64,000 bases of DNA. Source: Paraphysoderma sedebokerense (taxonomy: Eukaryota > Blastocladiomycota > Physodermatomycetes > Physodermatales > Physodermataceae). Made by a program: the position numbers and the translations under genes. Where the stretch lies: the NCBI GenBank assembly GCA_025602915.1, contig JAHLJZ010000005.1, forward strand, positions 124,001 through 188,000, given 5' to 3'. Below, in pieces: positions 36,818-49,566 of this stretch (its first letter is position 1; every line of letters starts with the position of its first letter). The notes under the pieces are model-generated. The model did not search any database and was not told the origin of the DNA. It was given only the letters and a program-made list of their open reading frames with translations.

Positions 36818-37143
36818 GGTTTTGGATATGAAGGAACCGAATTACGTTTCTTAAGGCCATCTCTGAGTGCACAGAAGCGTAATATTGGTATAAAATAGAC
36901 TCTTGATGAAAGTGCTGATGTGATTGGCAAAATGTATCACGATAAACGCGTCGGTTCTTTCGTTCGTCGCGTCTTTTTTTACCCTTCAAAAAAATCTCTT
37001 TTTTTGCTTTCTCTATTCTTATTCTCCTTCAAATTATTGTTTCGCTTTAAATTTTATTAATTGTTAGGTTTCCTTGAGTTTCTGCCTTACCCGAGTGTCA
37101 TCTTCTTTCATCTTTCTGTGTCTCAGCGCAAAGAGCATCAATT
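36818..37143. promoter_or_regulatory. Divergent intergenic region
   Basis: 326 bases between the unknown acidic gene (-) and the PUF gene (+). T-rich runs on the plus strand precede the PUF start. No specific site identified. Confidence 0.45.
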
Positions 37144-39974
37144 ATGCTCACCACTGATATTTTATCTCATCTTCAACTCTCTCGCGCAAGAGAAAATATT
37201 AACCTGTCGACCATCGAAAACTTCATCAAGACTTCCGATGTGTCTTTACAGAAATATGTCAACACTCTGACTGCCAATTTAGTTCCCACTGTATCTGAAC
37301 AAGATATCGTTTCTGCTTTCGATAACTTGTTTTTTCAAGCGTCAAACAGGGCATTGGTTTGTCAGCTTCGTGGGTAGCTGTCAATCATGAGAACTGTTAA
37401 CCAAACTTCCTCATAGGTTATTACGCCCTTATTTCTGGCGCTACTAAAGTTAGAATTAATATTAAAGGAGTCGCAACAATCTGGAACTAATTTATTCGGG
37501 GAGCTTACAAAGAAGCTACCTAATGTGGATTCTTTGAACGCAACATTTGACAGCATTTCAGTTGTCTTTGGATATGTGTGTGATAAAGTTCATTTTGTCA
37601 CAACTCGACAACTAACCTCACATCATAATTTACCCTTTCGTCTTTGCAGGTTCTTTACCGACTTTCTAAACACGAAACAGAATTGTCTGCAAAAGACAAA
37701 GAAATCGAGCGATTAAAAGATGAATTAGGACAGTCCCAGAAACTCGTTGGGGAATTATATCAGAAGTTATCAACCAGCTCCGATAAAATGGTTTCATTGA
37801 ACGCTGAAGTGATTAGGCTATGCAACGAATTGGATCAGGTAATTTCAGAATTAGCCTCCTGATTTCACGAATTTTACTCAATTCATAATAAAATGTAGAT
37901 TGAGAAGAAACAGCAAACCAACGCAACAGTGGATCATAACAAAAAAGAATTTGCGTTTAATTCCTTAGAAGAAAAACTTGAGTTGGCTAGTCGAACTCCA
38001 AACGTTCCCTTCGGCAACATCAGTAGAAAGGAGGCCCTTGGTCAAAATGTTCAGAACAAGCTCGCCAAGATGTCTGCAAAATACATAAGTAACGACATCA
38101 AACATAGATTTTTACGAGGGGAAGGACAACCAAAGATGCCCGAAGCTGCTGAAAAGACAGAAGTTGGCTCTGTTGATGTTAGTATAATTGTCATTTTCGA
38201 CAATTTATAGGTAATGCTGACAAGAACACCGCAATAGAATTTATCCTTAGAGGAGTCACTCGAAAAACAATTCGTGGACACCAAAAAAGGATTGGATTTT
38301 GAATCCCCCCTTAATCGAAAACGGTCAGATATAGATTACAAAGTAATTCCAATTTTTCTTATTAAATCATTGTTTCGAGCTGTATACTTAATCATACCAT
38401 GTTTGTCCTTTGTTTCAGAGTTGGGTGACTAAGATTGTCAAATCGAACGACCAGCAGGCTTCATTATTTTTGCAGTTAAAATTCAAAACTATGGCCGATG
38501 CGGATTCTAAGCAATCAATCGTTGACGCTATTCTTCCCCACGGTGTTGAACTAATGAAAAACAAATTCGGCAATTTTTTGATGCAACGATGTTTTGAATG
38601 GGGTGAGCTTATCCTCTTCAAAGTCTCTGTTGATAGATTGGTTATTGAAGTCAAACTGTATCATAGGTTATCCTCATCAACGCCGTGCACTTGCTTCCTT
38701 GATCGTAGGTAAGATGGTTGAGTTGTCCCGAGATCAATATGCCTGTCACGTAGTGCAGAAGGTCTGCTTTCATTGCCTGTTCTTCCTTCCACACGAGTCG
38801 ACCAACAAACAGCAAACTAATTACATCGCTCAACCTAGGCCATTTTTCACATTGACGAAGACATCAAAGCCAGCCTCGTTAGCGAATTTTTACGAAGTAT
38901 TCCTGATGCGATCGTACATCAATATGCTTCTCATGTTGTTACTGCGATTGTTCAAACTAAATGGGTTACAGCTCCTCCTGCCGTTATTCTTTACTTTCAA
39001 CGAGCATTAGTGAATAGATGGCATACAGTTGCGCTTAATGAGCATGGTAGTTTAGTTGTCCAGAGTATTCTCGACAGCTGCACCGAAGATGAAAGGGTTA
39101 GATCTCCAAACCTTTATTTCTACCTTGGTCGTCTAACTTATGCCATTAATCTCTGACGATACAGCGTCCAATCATTCAAGAGATACTCAATTACGCGATA
39201 CCTATATCGAAAGGTCAATGGGGTAACTGGGTGATTCAGCATATCCTCCAGTATAGCGGTTCTACAAACGATAAACAGACGATATTTGATGTCGTCAACG
39301 CGCATCTCATCGATTTAAGCGTTAGTCGATACGGTTCTAAAGTTATAGAAAAGATGTTAAAAGTTGGAACGAAGGATCAGATCATCGCATTGGTCCGGAA
39401 AGTCGTTTCCCCAGGAGAAGGAGGGTAAGGGTTCATTTTTCGTACTCGTGTTTCTTTGATTCAATACCTTTAGAGAGCAATGAGTTTTATATCTAAATAT
39501 TGACTGTTAAACTTTCCTTCACACTTAATCAGATTAATTCCTTTACTCTCAATTGGTATGTATATTCAGTGTGCTAGATTCCGCCAATAGATTGAACTAA
39601 CATGCAACATGTTTACCTTCTACGCTTACTTCAATTGTTTCCCCGTACTTTTACCTCTTAAACAATCTTTAGCGGAAGATGAATTCGGAAATTATGTCAC
39701 TCAATACATCCTATGCCATAATCACAATTCACATCGCGCATACTGCATCGAATTGCTGAGACCGTTGTTGCCGCGACTTAAGAACTCAAAGTATGGAAGG
39801 CGAATTGCCGGTTTCGTTGAAAAATGGGGATTCGGTCAGTTGAATTGCGCTAATAATATCGACTATTTCAATGGTATTGCGGAAGACGCCGGAACAAGCA
39901 GATATACTAATTGCGAGCCTGTGGCTAGTACCGCTTTTCGATCAATGAGTCCACAAAAGTTTTCTTTAACCTGA
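37144..39974 (+). CDS. PUF (Pumilio-type) RNA-binding protein with N-terminal coiled coil
   Basis: This multi-exon gene has a helical N-terminal part (to about 38210) with a clear coiled coil in the exon at 37650-37840 (SKHETELSAKDKEIERLKDE), followed by a C-terminal PUM domain. Repeats can be read at FGNFLMQRCFEWG, YACHVVQK, YASHVVTAIVQT, HGSLVVQSILD, WGNWVIQHILQ, YGSKVIEKMLK and FGNYVTQYILC, so at least seven are present. PUF proteins bind 3' UTRs and repress or localise mRNAs. The first repeats are short and divergent. The start at 37144 is followed by an in-phase chain of short exons; I did not fix every junction. Confidence 0.86.
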
Positions 39975-40524
39975 TAGGGTTATTTAAATTGTGCCATTTT
40001 ATTTTACGTGGGACAAAATTTTTAAATAGTACATTATTAAAATTAGATTGTAGTAGTCCAAGTATGGTCATAATTAGGATTTATATTGATATTTCTTTAT
40101 AATTAATGTAGATTTTGCCAGTGTCAGGCTGATGTAACTTGATTGAAGTTTCCGCGGTTATCGGGGTCTGACCGAAATAGTTGGAGATTAAGAAATGTTC
40201 ATAAACGGAAAGATAGTTCGAACATGATATTTATATAAGTCTTTGTATTTTTGTAAGACTGAATTGAATACTATTTGTGTGTTATATTAGTTTCCTTGAA
40301 CTGCGTGATTTGAATTATTCATATCTTATCCTCATATGTGATAGCTGTTTCGTATTTCACTTTACTAAATTAGCGCGAACTCAAATTTATATTCAGATCA
40401 CCATTGAAAATTCTATTAAAATTGTGTAACGAAATCTATATACAAAATAACAAAGCAATCAGCAAAATAGATTGTGAAGGTTATTTCCTCATACCCCTTG
40501 ATAGTCTTGTACGCCGAACAATAT
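39975..40524. other. Convergent AT-rich 3' intergenic region
   Basis: 550 AT-rich bases between the PUF stop (+) and the CEP43 stop (-). No gene recognised. Confidence 0.5.
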
Positions 40525-42594
40525 TTATATCTCCAACTCATCATCATCGCTTCCTACCCCCTTTCCTTCTAAATATCTGTGGAACTCAATGTCAGCTTCT
40601 TTATCGGTCAATCCCCGCTCAGACGGTGACCCGCTGTACATCTTTTTCGTCAAGTCTAACGACAATGGCGATTCGTATCCTTGGAATTCATCAGATTGCG
40701 ACAGGTTAGGCGAGTGAGGAGACCGCGGGGAAACCGATTTATCGGTGGTCAAAATATCTTCAGACTATAATTTAGAAGATAAATTGTCGAAATTGTATGC
40801 ATGATATAACACAAGGAGATATGGGCACAAGATAGACGGGTTAGATTTTGCATTTTGGCTGATCTTTAAAAGGGAAGCACACATACTCCAGAACGGAACA
40901 GGTAGTCTTTTTTCAACAGATCGGCAAGCAAGTCCGACCCTCGATTTTGATCAGCTAGTTGACTCACGGTTGTTTTTGAAGGGTTCTCCTTTCCTTTGTC
41001 GCCAAGCGCGTCTTCTTTGTTACTTTGTGAATTTAATGTTTGAACGGTGTGCCTACATAAACGTGAATTTAGGGGATCAGAACGGAACTAAAGGAGGGAG
41101 CAGCTCAATCGGCCCCATCGTGCGGGAATTACCTATCTGTTGCAGCAATTTGATCTTTCGCCCCATGGATTTCAACGCGGCTTGCTGGGTCAGCCGATAA
41201 TTGTAACTTATTATCCTTCGAAGACCCATTAGACTGAAGTTCAAATCTCGTCGATAATTCTTTTGATGCCCTCAAGTACTCCGGAATGGACACAGTCGTC
41301 GGAGATTGTACTGCTGCAGTATCAAGTTCGATCACACTACCTTGTCCTGATGAAGTTCCAGACCCCACATTAGATTCTCCTGTTGGCAGCTCAACAACAC
41401 TGTTAGCCGCAGAGCTGGCACTGCTTGAAACTATATCTTTAAGGACATCGCGAGATTCGTTAATGTTAGCACTCAATCGACTGGTTTGAACGTTAAGTGA
41501 CCGATATTACCTTCTTCAGGCTTGCTTTGTTTCGAATTCATCAATCCCTTCTGCTGGATTACAAGCGCCGATTCATCAGGCTTCGAGGTCGCGTTAGGTT
41601 TTGGGGTGTTAACAGGAGAATTTGATCTGGATAAAGATAATAGATGCGCCATGCGAGCTTTGGGGGCTGTGGGTTTAAATTGTGTACTGAATGGATTGCC
41701 GGGTGAAGATTCTGTGGATGAAATTTCTGCAAGCTTCGGGTTATTGATGAAAGGATTTGTCTGTGGATAACAGGAGAGTTAAATGAAATTCAAGCGGCTT
41801 TGAAGTCTCTTGACAAAGTAACCGGTTGCATAGGAATAAAAACCACTCAGTTATTGAATAAAGCGGAAGCTGGCACATACCGCAGACGAATCGGGGGCAG
41901 GTGCATCCCCAGTGAGAATCGCCTCGACTAATTCGACGAGCAATGGCTTCGAATTGTCAGCGGGACGAATTCCAAGTTGATCGGCAAGGTTATTTCTGCT
42001 CTGATACGATGATTCCTACATTGAAATTCGATTCAAGATTCTTTATGAGTCCGTTCTTTGCACTAAGTTCATTCGAGTATTTCGACCTACCACATTCGCT
42101 TCCGCGTTGAATACTTCAGCCGCATACTCCATATCAAAGAATTTCATAAACTCGTGAATGAGATCTATTGCTAAACTGCCTAAAGCAATGTAAGAACAAA
42201 GACAAAGATGGCCATATTAACTACGGTCTGAGTGTAGGATCCCAACATAGGACGGGAATGGTTACCACATACCGACTACATTGTCTCTAATTCGCAACAC
42301 ATCGGGACTGCATTTCATAATATTTCGAAGATTTGATTCCGAGCTCTGTTGCTCTTTCAGCACCGCAAATATACTCGCTCTAAGTTGTGCCTAAACCGAG
42401 GAAACAGCATACATCGTATCAAGTAACGCGGATGTTATTTGGGGAAGGGGCTTGAAAGAAATTGCATTCTTAATAAAAAAGGGTCGGAGGTATCATACCT
42501 TGAGTTTCGGAAGGATTCCTCTTTGATATAAGGTATCATTTACCAGAAGTTTCAATGGCTGAAGACCAGCGAGCGATGATTGAACTTCGACCAT
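40525..42594 (-). CDS. CEP43/FOP-like basal-body (centriole) protein
   Basis: The N-terminal exons join in phase and match the FOP/CEP43 dimerisation (LisH-like) domain: LLVNDTLYQRGILPKLKAQL, RASIFAVLKEQQ, then IDLIHEFMKFFDMEYAAEVF and RNNLADQLGI. Human FOP has the same order (VNESL, LVAEFLQFFNLDF, RENLARDLGI). FOP sits at centrioles and ciliary basal bodies with CEP350. The C-terminal two-thirds is Ser/Pro-rich and disordered (SLSRSNSPVNTPKP, SVSPRSPHSP) with many possible proline-directed phosphosites. ATG 42594 is the only start next to the domain. Its occurrence beside a dynein-docking gene points to a flagellated fungus. Confidence 0.82.
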
Positions 42595-42826
42595 AGCGTC
42601 CTTCGTCAGGATGTGAGCAATTAGAGTAAAATAATAAGCGGACACTCAATTCGACAGTTGAGCTATTCTAAGTGCTCAAAGGTGTCTACGATTATAATGA
42701 ATATCAAAGTTGTCGATTTACTCTGAACAACTTCCAATTGGGATTGGAAGCGAAAGACGAAACACCCGTTCCTCTCTTGTTCGCAGCTGTGCAAATTCTT
42801 CCTCATCTTTCAAAACTTTTTTGGGA

Positions 42827-44531
42827 ATGGCTCATTACAGAAAACTACTGAAACCGAGCTACGAAACTCCACTAACAGAGCAAGGCCACTCAGAGCTTCG
42901 GCCGGAGTTCCACCATATTCTGCCCGGTAATGTATGTCGTAATCTGCATCTCTTGATTTTACGTTTGCTACTCAGCTAACAAGTTCTTACATCAGGAGCT
43001 TCTCCAGGCAATACATTATGCTGCATCAAGATTTTATTCACTTTCAGACAGGCAGATGATGGATCTGTATGGCGAAAGCACAAATCGGAGCAAGAACCGG
43101 AATGTCAGGATGTTCAAAAAATTTGATGAATCGGCTTTGATTGCTTGTGGTTAGTTTCTCACCGCTTTATCAAGAACTGCAAATCGATTAATTTGCAGTA
43201 TCTGTCTATTCAGGGGTGTTGATTGAGGAGTACGTCAATTATTTAATGGAACCCTCTGCAACTCCGGCGAGTGATTTAGAGCAGTCGAGAGAGCAGCGGT
43301 TAACAAACGAGCAGCAAATTCGGGCCGATATACCCACCGAATCAAGTGGCCCGGCTGACAGTGAAGTAATATCAAGGTCATCTCAGCTCGGATCCGCATC
43401 CACATTGCTGTCTACCCTACGTCCTTTGGCTCCTCAAGTTCCACGATCAAGCGAGGAGGAATACACCTATGAAGAAGAGTACGAAGACTTGTTGCATTGG
43501 ACAACCAAAATTAGCTCAGCTCCTTCGGCTTCAGGATTTCCCCCAATCAACTCCTCCTCGTTCCTTGATTCGGAAGCCGAAGTTATTATTCCTGTAGCGA
43601 CAAAGCTATCGCAACGATACCTTAGATACCTTCGAGAAAGGAAACAAAAATTTAGTTTGAAAAAGAAACCTTCAAAACTTCTGCTGAGAAGATTGGTTGC
43701 CGAGGAAAGCGGCCAGCAGCGGAAGAAGAGACCCGAATTCAAAGTTCGTGTGAGAAGGAAAGGAAAGGACCGTGCGAAGAATGGAGATAATGAAGTGAAC
43801 TCGGATTCATCGTACGAGACGGTGACAAGGAGAAAAACAGAGTTTCTGCGACCTACAGGTTTCAACTGTTCTTTCCTATTTTTCTGTTTCTCATCCCGCG
43901 ACAATTATTTAACTGGCTCATTTTTACCTGGTTAGCATGTCGAAGTTGCAAAGGGCCTTTAGGTAGTTACGTCAGGGCTGTAGTAAAAAATCCTGAAACC
44001 AATAGCGACGAGCTGATACATTTCTGTGGGAAATGCAAGAAACGACTAATGTATGTACTTTGATCCCTTAATAATCTTCTCGTAAAATACGGTGGGATTT
44101 CTGACTGAGATGCCCATTTTCTATGTAATAGCAAAAATGGGTGGCAATGCTGCGCCTACTGTTATTACATACCATCTCTTCGATTTGATTTATATAACAA
44201 AGTCCCTGAGTCGTTCCCATCAGAGCATGAACCGGCTTCGACTAGCTCCCCCCATCCAAGCAATAACTTCAAGGAATGTCCTAATCCAGAATGTCGCAAA
44301 TTTATGGAGTTGAAAACTGTAAGAAGATTTAGAGAACTGGGAGTTAAGGAGAAAGTAAGGCTGAGGTTGCAAGAGGAGCAGCGCATGATTAACGAGATGT
44401 CTCGTGTAGCTGAGGATGATGCTGAAGACATGAGTAGAAGGTCAGGCGGGACGGATGCAAGAAGCGAAGAGGCAATGAAGGAACTAGATCAAGATGATGG
44501 TGTAGATGCGGATATTGAGGCAGACGAATAG
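42827..44531 (+). CDS. Rrn10-like (UAF) protein with C-terminal zinc module
   Basis: Five exons (42827-42926, 42976-43149, 43214-43858, 43936-44050, 44132-44531) join in phase to 477 residues. Residues about 35-105 resemble yeast Rrn10, a subunit of the RNA polymerase I upstream activating factor: QAIHYAASRFYSL, then FDESALIACGVLIEEYVNYL; yeast has HYYATQL and FDETSLITLGLLIEKWV. After a Ser-rich, then Lys/Arg-rich linker (about 240-300), a Cys-rich part follows: CRSCKGPLG, FCGKCKKR, WQCCAYC and CPNPEC, enough for two zinc sites. Yeast Rrn10 is only 145 residues and lacks this. The C-terminus is acidic. rDNA transcription or another promoter-bound role is inference. Confidence 0.6.
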
Positions 44532-44675
44532 ATGGTGTATAAGACATGTAACATACTGTAAAAATCCATTTTAATCGCGAGAAATGTCAGAACAAGATAA
44601 GCGCGTCCAATTGATCCTCGCTCCTTCCAGCATCCTTCTATCACAAAAATTCCCTTTGTGGTATTCATTGATCAT

Positions 44676-47600
44676 ATGGGATTTTTGACTGTAGTAGAAA
44701 TTCTGTCGTCTTTTGCTCAGGTGTGTAGTAATATATCTCTAACTGCCCGTTTAACCGATATCCTACCAATAACCGATCCTGATTTCCATTTTATCTCCAG
44801 TATTTGGGAATTATAGGGAGCGTAAAGATCAATTGGCCTCCGGAGTTTGCTTTCGTCGGTCAATATGTAACTTGATACCTTTCTTTACAATTGTTATTTC
44901 CTTGCGCTGAGTCTCAACTCATTCGTCCATCGTATCAAAACTGCATCCACATGTATGCCAATCACTTTGACAGTTACGATATCTCCGAATCGATTTTAGT
45001 ATACCAATGCCGAGATTGAATATACCCGCTTTAGATCATCGAGCTCAGCATATTATTCTGTCTAATCTGGTGCCCTTAGCGACAACTCTCATTTTGCTGG
45101 TCTTTTTCAAAACATTCAAGGTCGTGATCTGGTATGCTGCTCTATTGTTTGGATTGGGAGTTGCCGTAGCAGGTATGTTTCTTGGTACTATGTACTTATA
45201 TCTACGCAAAAACAAACTTTTCCGATGGTGGATCATAACGTCGTTCAATCATTGTTTCAATCGTCGGTAGGAATTGTATTAAAGGTTTTACCAAGAGGAA
45301 GGTTTTCTGGGGACTCGAATCTTGCAGATTATTTCCTTTTGGGCGGATTCGGCGGCGTAGGACTACTCCTGGTAATTTATATGATTCAAGACCTCTACAA
45401 CAAGCGTCGTCGCAATAAGGTGCAAGTACTGGCAATCTGAGTGATCGACTCATTGGCTTATAATCCTCATTTTTGTCAATATTGCAGGTCGTGCCCTTGA
45501 AGGAATCGGACAGTGATAGAAATCGCATCAGTCGCAGCAGCCTTGTGCAAGAAGATGAAAATAACGAATCGCAATTCTCTCCGAATTTAGCTATAATTAG
45601 AGCTAAAAATCGATATGCAAAGAAAGCCTTTTGGAAAATGACAAGAAACTTCTTGTTAGCGTTAATATTGATTATAGTTGGTTCGATCGCTAGCGGGGCC
45701 CACATAGAATGGTTGAAGAAAGAGTTTTATTATTATCACAATATAGAGGTGGCTACATGTTTCTCATTATAGCTAAATTACATGTTGTTTAAGTACTTTC
45801 TGTTTAGCAGAGCGCAGTCCGAACGATTGGCTCCACGGTTGGTGGTATAATGATAGCTCTTGGAAGTATCTTGATGTATAACTGGATTACTGGAAATTTT
45901 AAATGGGTAGGTTCAACATACCAGAAATAGGCTACTATAACCCTGCAGTGAATGTTATTACTTTAGGGTCGCCGATTTAACGCCCGATTAAATTACATAT
46001 TCCGAAAAAATGTTGCCAAATTCACTTTGTTGATCTTAGGAATTCTTTATATTCCAATGACAACTTCTATTTTGAGTATGACCAATTGCGAATGGGTTAC
46101 TTGTCCTGCTGGCACGTCAATTTTTCCGAAGTTTCAATGGTTTTTATATCGGTTAACCGTCACCAATAGAACACGAATTCCCGCTGCGGTCTGTGCAGCT
46201 CGGTAAATGTCACATGATACTCATGCTCTGATGGACGAGCTTATGAACGTTATTTTTCAGACGTCACTTCGATAGCGTCAGATTTCCAACGAAATATTAG
46301 CAACGGCACAGTCTGTTCTTCGTGTTCGTTCAACCCATCGTGGTGTCCCATAGCGTCCGAGTTATGTCCAGAAACTCAAGATCTGCGATTGGTAATCTTC
46401 CATTAACAATTGCTACCGCGAGTTACAGTCTCACACAATACAATCGAATTTTTAGGTTAAAAATAACTCGTTCTCTTGTACGAGAGAGATATATCCGTAT
46501 TATTTACCAGGCGCTGTACTCATGTTTATTACCATAACTGTTGGAGTTCCACGTAAATCTTCTTTTTACGTATACGTCAAGAATGTTTGGGAACTAAAAA
46601 CCACGTTCAGTGATATTCTACAAACTTATATCAGTTTCGACTCGCTACGTAACCGAGATACCTGCCGAGGGTGATACCCCAACCGAAAAATGGAGATCAC
46701 AATGTCTATCATCGAGCAACAGCTGCCGATCTCTTTATTCTATGTTCAGATACAGGTGGTGAGTGATTTTATCCTGATTTTATCTATGCTTCCGGACATC
46801 AAAGATATCAGCATTTGACGTGTTCAAATTAACAGGCGATACTACAAACTATTTGCGATTATCCACAAACTAGCCTTGGTCGCAATCTTTATTTATGGGA
46901 CAAATAACTCCTTCTTGCTGGTCGCGAGTTTAGCAGCTTCGCACAGTTTGTTTGCTGCGTTGTCCATTTACAGCAGTCCATACGTCAGTAAGGCCGAGGT
47001 ATCGATTCTTCAATTACTCCATAATCCTGAGCACCCGATAACAGAGTTGAATTTCTCAGGATTTCCTAGCCACAAGTTGCCTCTTAGTGAATGCCGCGAA
47101 TGCGATAATTGCCCTTCTAATTGCCATGAATTACAAATTGTCTAGCGAAATTGCCTATGCAGTAGCCATACTGAACATTGCTGCTCCGATATTAGCAGTG
47201 TGTGTGGGGTTTTATGCGGAGTACAGAGACTACCAGAAAATGCAAGAAAGAAAACGGCAGAAAATGGAGGATCTTGAAGAGAAAATATCCGCCCAGGCAT
47301 CTGCGAATCAGTTAAGCATAAACGAGAGAAGTTCTGCAATTCAAGACGGGAACAATGAGGTAGGTTTCCCTAATAAGCACATAAATCTGAATATTTAACA
47401 TTAATATGGCTATATAAAAGTTAATTGATAGTCTCGATCAAGAACTCGATGCACGACTTTCAAAACTTTTGGTTAATTTTTTCCTCTACATGGGGATAGC
47501 TGCGTTTTTGTCACTTTGCGTTGTGGCAATTGGAATAATACAACTCACTAGTAACGGAGATCTGATTCATGGAGATTTTCCGGGAAATGTTGGCGTCAAT

Positions 47601-48072
47601 TACTCTGGTTCGTTCATAGGTTCCCGATATTGATAAGCTATGCTTTTGTAGTTAAAAAAGCAAGAAATGATCGCGCAATTCGAATTTGCCGGATACTCTT
47701 CATGGTCTGAATTCACAAGCAAATGCTGTTGCCAAATGAAACCAGTCGATACTTCTATGACGGAGGTGAAAGAAATTTGGAAATGCAGTACGAATGCAAA
47801 ATCAAAATTTATCTACAAGGTGAACGCGTCCGACCGCTTTTTTGAATTCTTAGATCCCACTTTGACTAAAAACAACTCTTTAAAACCCTTAGGAAAGAAT
47901 TCGCAGTCAACACACTGAATCGGGGTTAGAAATTCGTCCGTACTGTTCTCCAACGTTTGATTCGTCAAAAGTTTGTAGCGGTCCGAAGTACGATAGTTCT
48001 AGCCAACGTTATGTAGTCACTCTGTGTACTGGTATAACCTATTCTTCAAATGTGACACAATCACTGTGGTAG
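44676..48072 (+). CDS. Large multipass membrane protein, uncharacterised
   Basis: About ten exons encode a polytopic protein. It begins near MGFLTVVEILSSFAQ (ATG 44676), followed by YLGIIGSVKINWPPEFAFVG, and has hydrophobic segments at 45055-45180, 45645-45700, 45830-45890, 46010-46075, 46870-46950, 47155-47215 and 47480-47550. A loop has CEWVTCPAGTSIFPKFQWFL. The last exon, reached through an intron at about 47819-47893, ends with several Cys (RPYCSPTF, SKVCSGP, VVTLCTG) before the stop at 48072. The pattern of a KxNWPP box and Cys-rich loops recalls a large uncharacterised membrane family of fungi and protists. No channel or transporter signature is recognised. The 5' end and middle junctions are uncertain. 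Confidence 0.6.
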
Positions 48073-48436
48073 ATTTGAAATATATCAATTTTTATATCAT
48101 CGATTAACACCCAGGCATTGTTATGCCCTCTAGTATTTCAACGAATAGAACTATTTGATCAAACATGAGTTGTACTTTTACATCCGAACTTGACTAGAAA
48201 TGTGGGATCAGTAAAAGTTTTGCGTGAATATAAGATATATAGAGCCACAACACTAAAGTTTTGAACGATGAATACTAAATGCTGAGTATATAATTCAGAA
48301 CTGCATCCATAGCAAACGTCACGTGCGATGGTAAACAACATTACTGTATCACCCGAACTACTTCGGCTGGGCTGCCGGCGGGGTTCTTTGAGCTCCCTCT
48401 TTCTTTCTTATCCCCATTTTCGTCTATATTTTCATT
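48073..48436. other. Intergenic region
   Basis: 364 bases between plus-strand genes. Nothing recognised beyond a pyrimidine-rich tract just upstream of the ATG at 48437 (CTCCCTCTTTCTTTCTTATC). Confidence 0.5.
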
Positions 48437-49375
48437 ATGACATTTCATTTTGACCGGCTCCCTTACGAAATAATTCACGAAATATTCATTCTTTCTGGGT
48501 CTCCATCGTTACCTCTCGTTTCGAAATCACTCCATTCTCTCCTTTCATCCTCCAGTCCTCTCATTTCAACTCGATCGAAAACAGAATTTCTACTGTCCCG
48601 TTATAAATGCCCTGTGTATGCTTTTATCCGAGGAGTTAAACACGGCATATTCGATTTGGATGTGGGCATACGGTTAGAGCAACGTTTTCGTGAATTGTTC
48701 CTCCTCGATCATCGTCACCACGTCGGGAAGTATGACAGAAAACCAAATGAATCATGCGACAGTAACGAAACTATTAATGTGACTCAAAAGTATCATAACC
48801 CGTCAGCGCAAAACAAAATAAGCAAATTATCGAATAAATATGGCGTCGTGTTTCGAGAGAGCCATTCAATCCCGACGTTCAGTTTCGTTGGACACCGTAG
48901 TATGGAGGGTGTTGAACTGCCGAAACATTTATTTAAACATACTCATTTAAATCAAACAATGGAAAAGCAAAGAGAAACACTAAAATATCTGTTGGATAAA
49001 GGGTACCCGGTGAACTCTTCCAATGGTTTACCGTTGCTTCTTTGTGTTAAGCAAAATAGATTTGATTTATTGGAAATACTAGTAGAGCATAAGGTGGATA
49101 TGTCAATTAGAAATAACTTAGCAGTTGCAGTTGCAGCCAAGGTAAGTGTAGTTATTGCCAGTCTTTTCCGCGTTGTCCATTTGAGATAACTCACCTTCAT
49201 TTCGCATGATTTGCAGCGCAACAAAATAAAAATGATGAAAGCATTACTCAAATACGGGGCGAAAGCGATTAGTACGGCATTGCAAATATCATACGAGAAT
49301 GGAAATTTAGAAATGAGTCAACTTTTGATTAAACACGGAGCAGTTCCTGAAATGAGTATGATAAAGAAACTGTAG
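48437..49375 (+). CDS. F-box-like protein with ankyrin repeats
   Basis: Two exons (48437-49141, 49217-49375) join in phase to 287 residues. The N-terminus FDRLPYEIIHEIFILSGSPS and the following LPLVSKSLHSLL fit a short F-box-like helix pair, suggesting a Skp1-binding adaptor. The C-terminal 110 residues form ankyrin repeats: ETLKYLLDKGYPVN, FDLLEILVEHKVDMS, KMMKALLKYGAKA and LEMSQLLIKHGAVP. The middle is basic and without known motifs. Ubiquitin-ligase use is inference. Confidence 0.75.
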
Positions 49376-49566
49376 TTTCAATGACGTCAAGCCCTGCTTA
49401 CTAGTATATAATTAGGTTATTATAAATGCACAAAATTTAGTGCGATGTATATATGTGACAATAATTAAATGAATATTTTATTCTTCATCCTAGAGCAGCT
49501 GTTCCAACATGTCGTCCTTTATTACACATCCAATTTATAGTTCAGCAATAGACCCAACCTATTTCT

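Noticed and set aside
43467-43904. 145-codon minus-strand frame
   Set aside because: It is antisense to exon 3 of the Rrn10-like gene and has no recognisable content.
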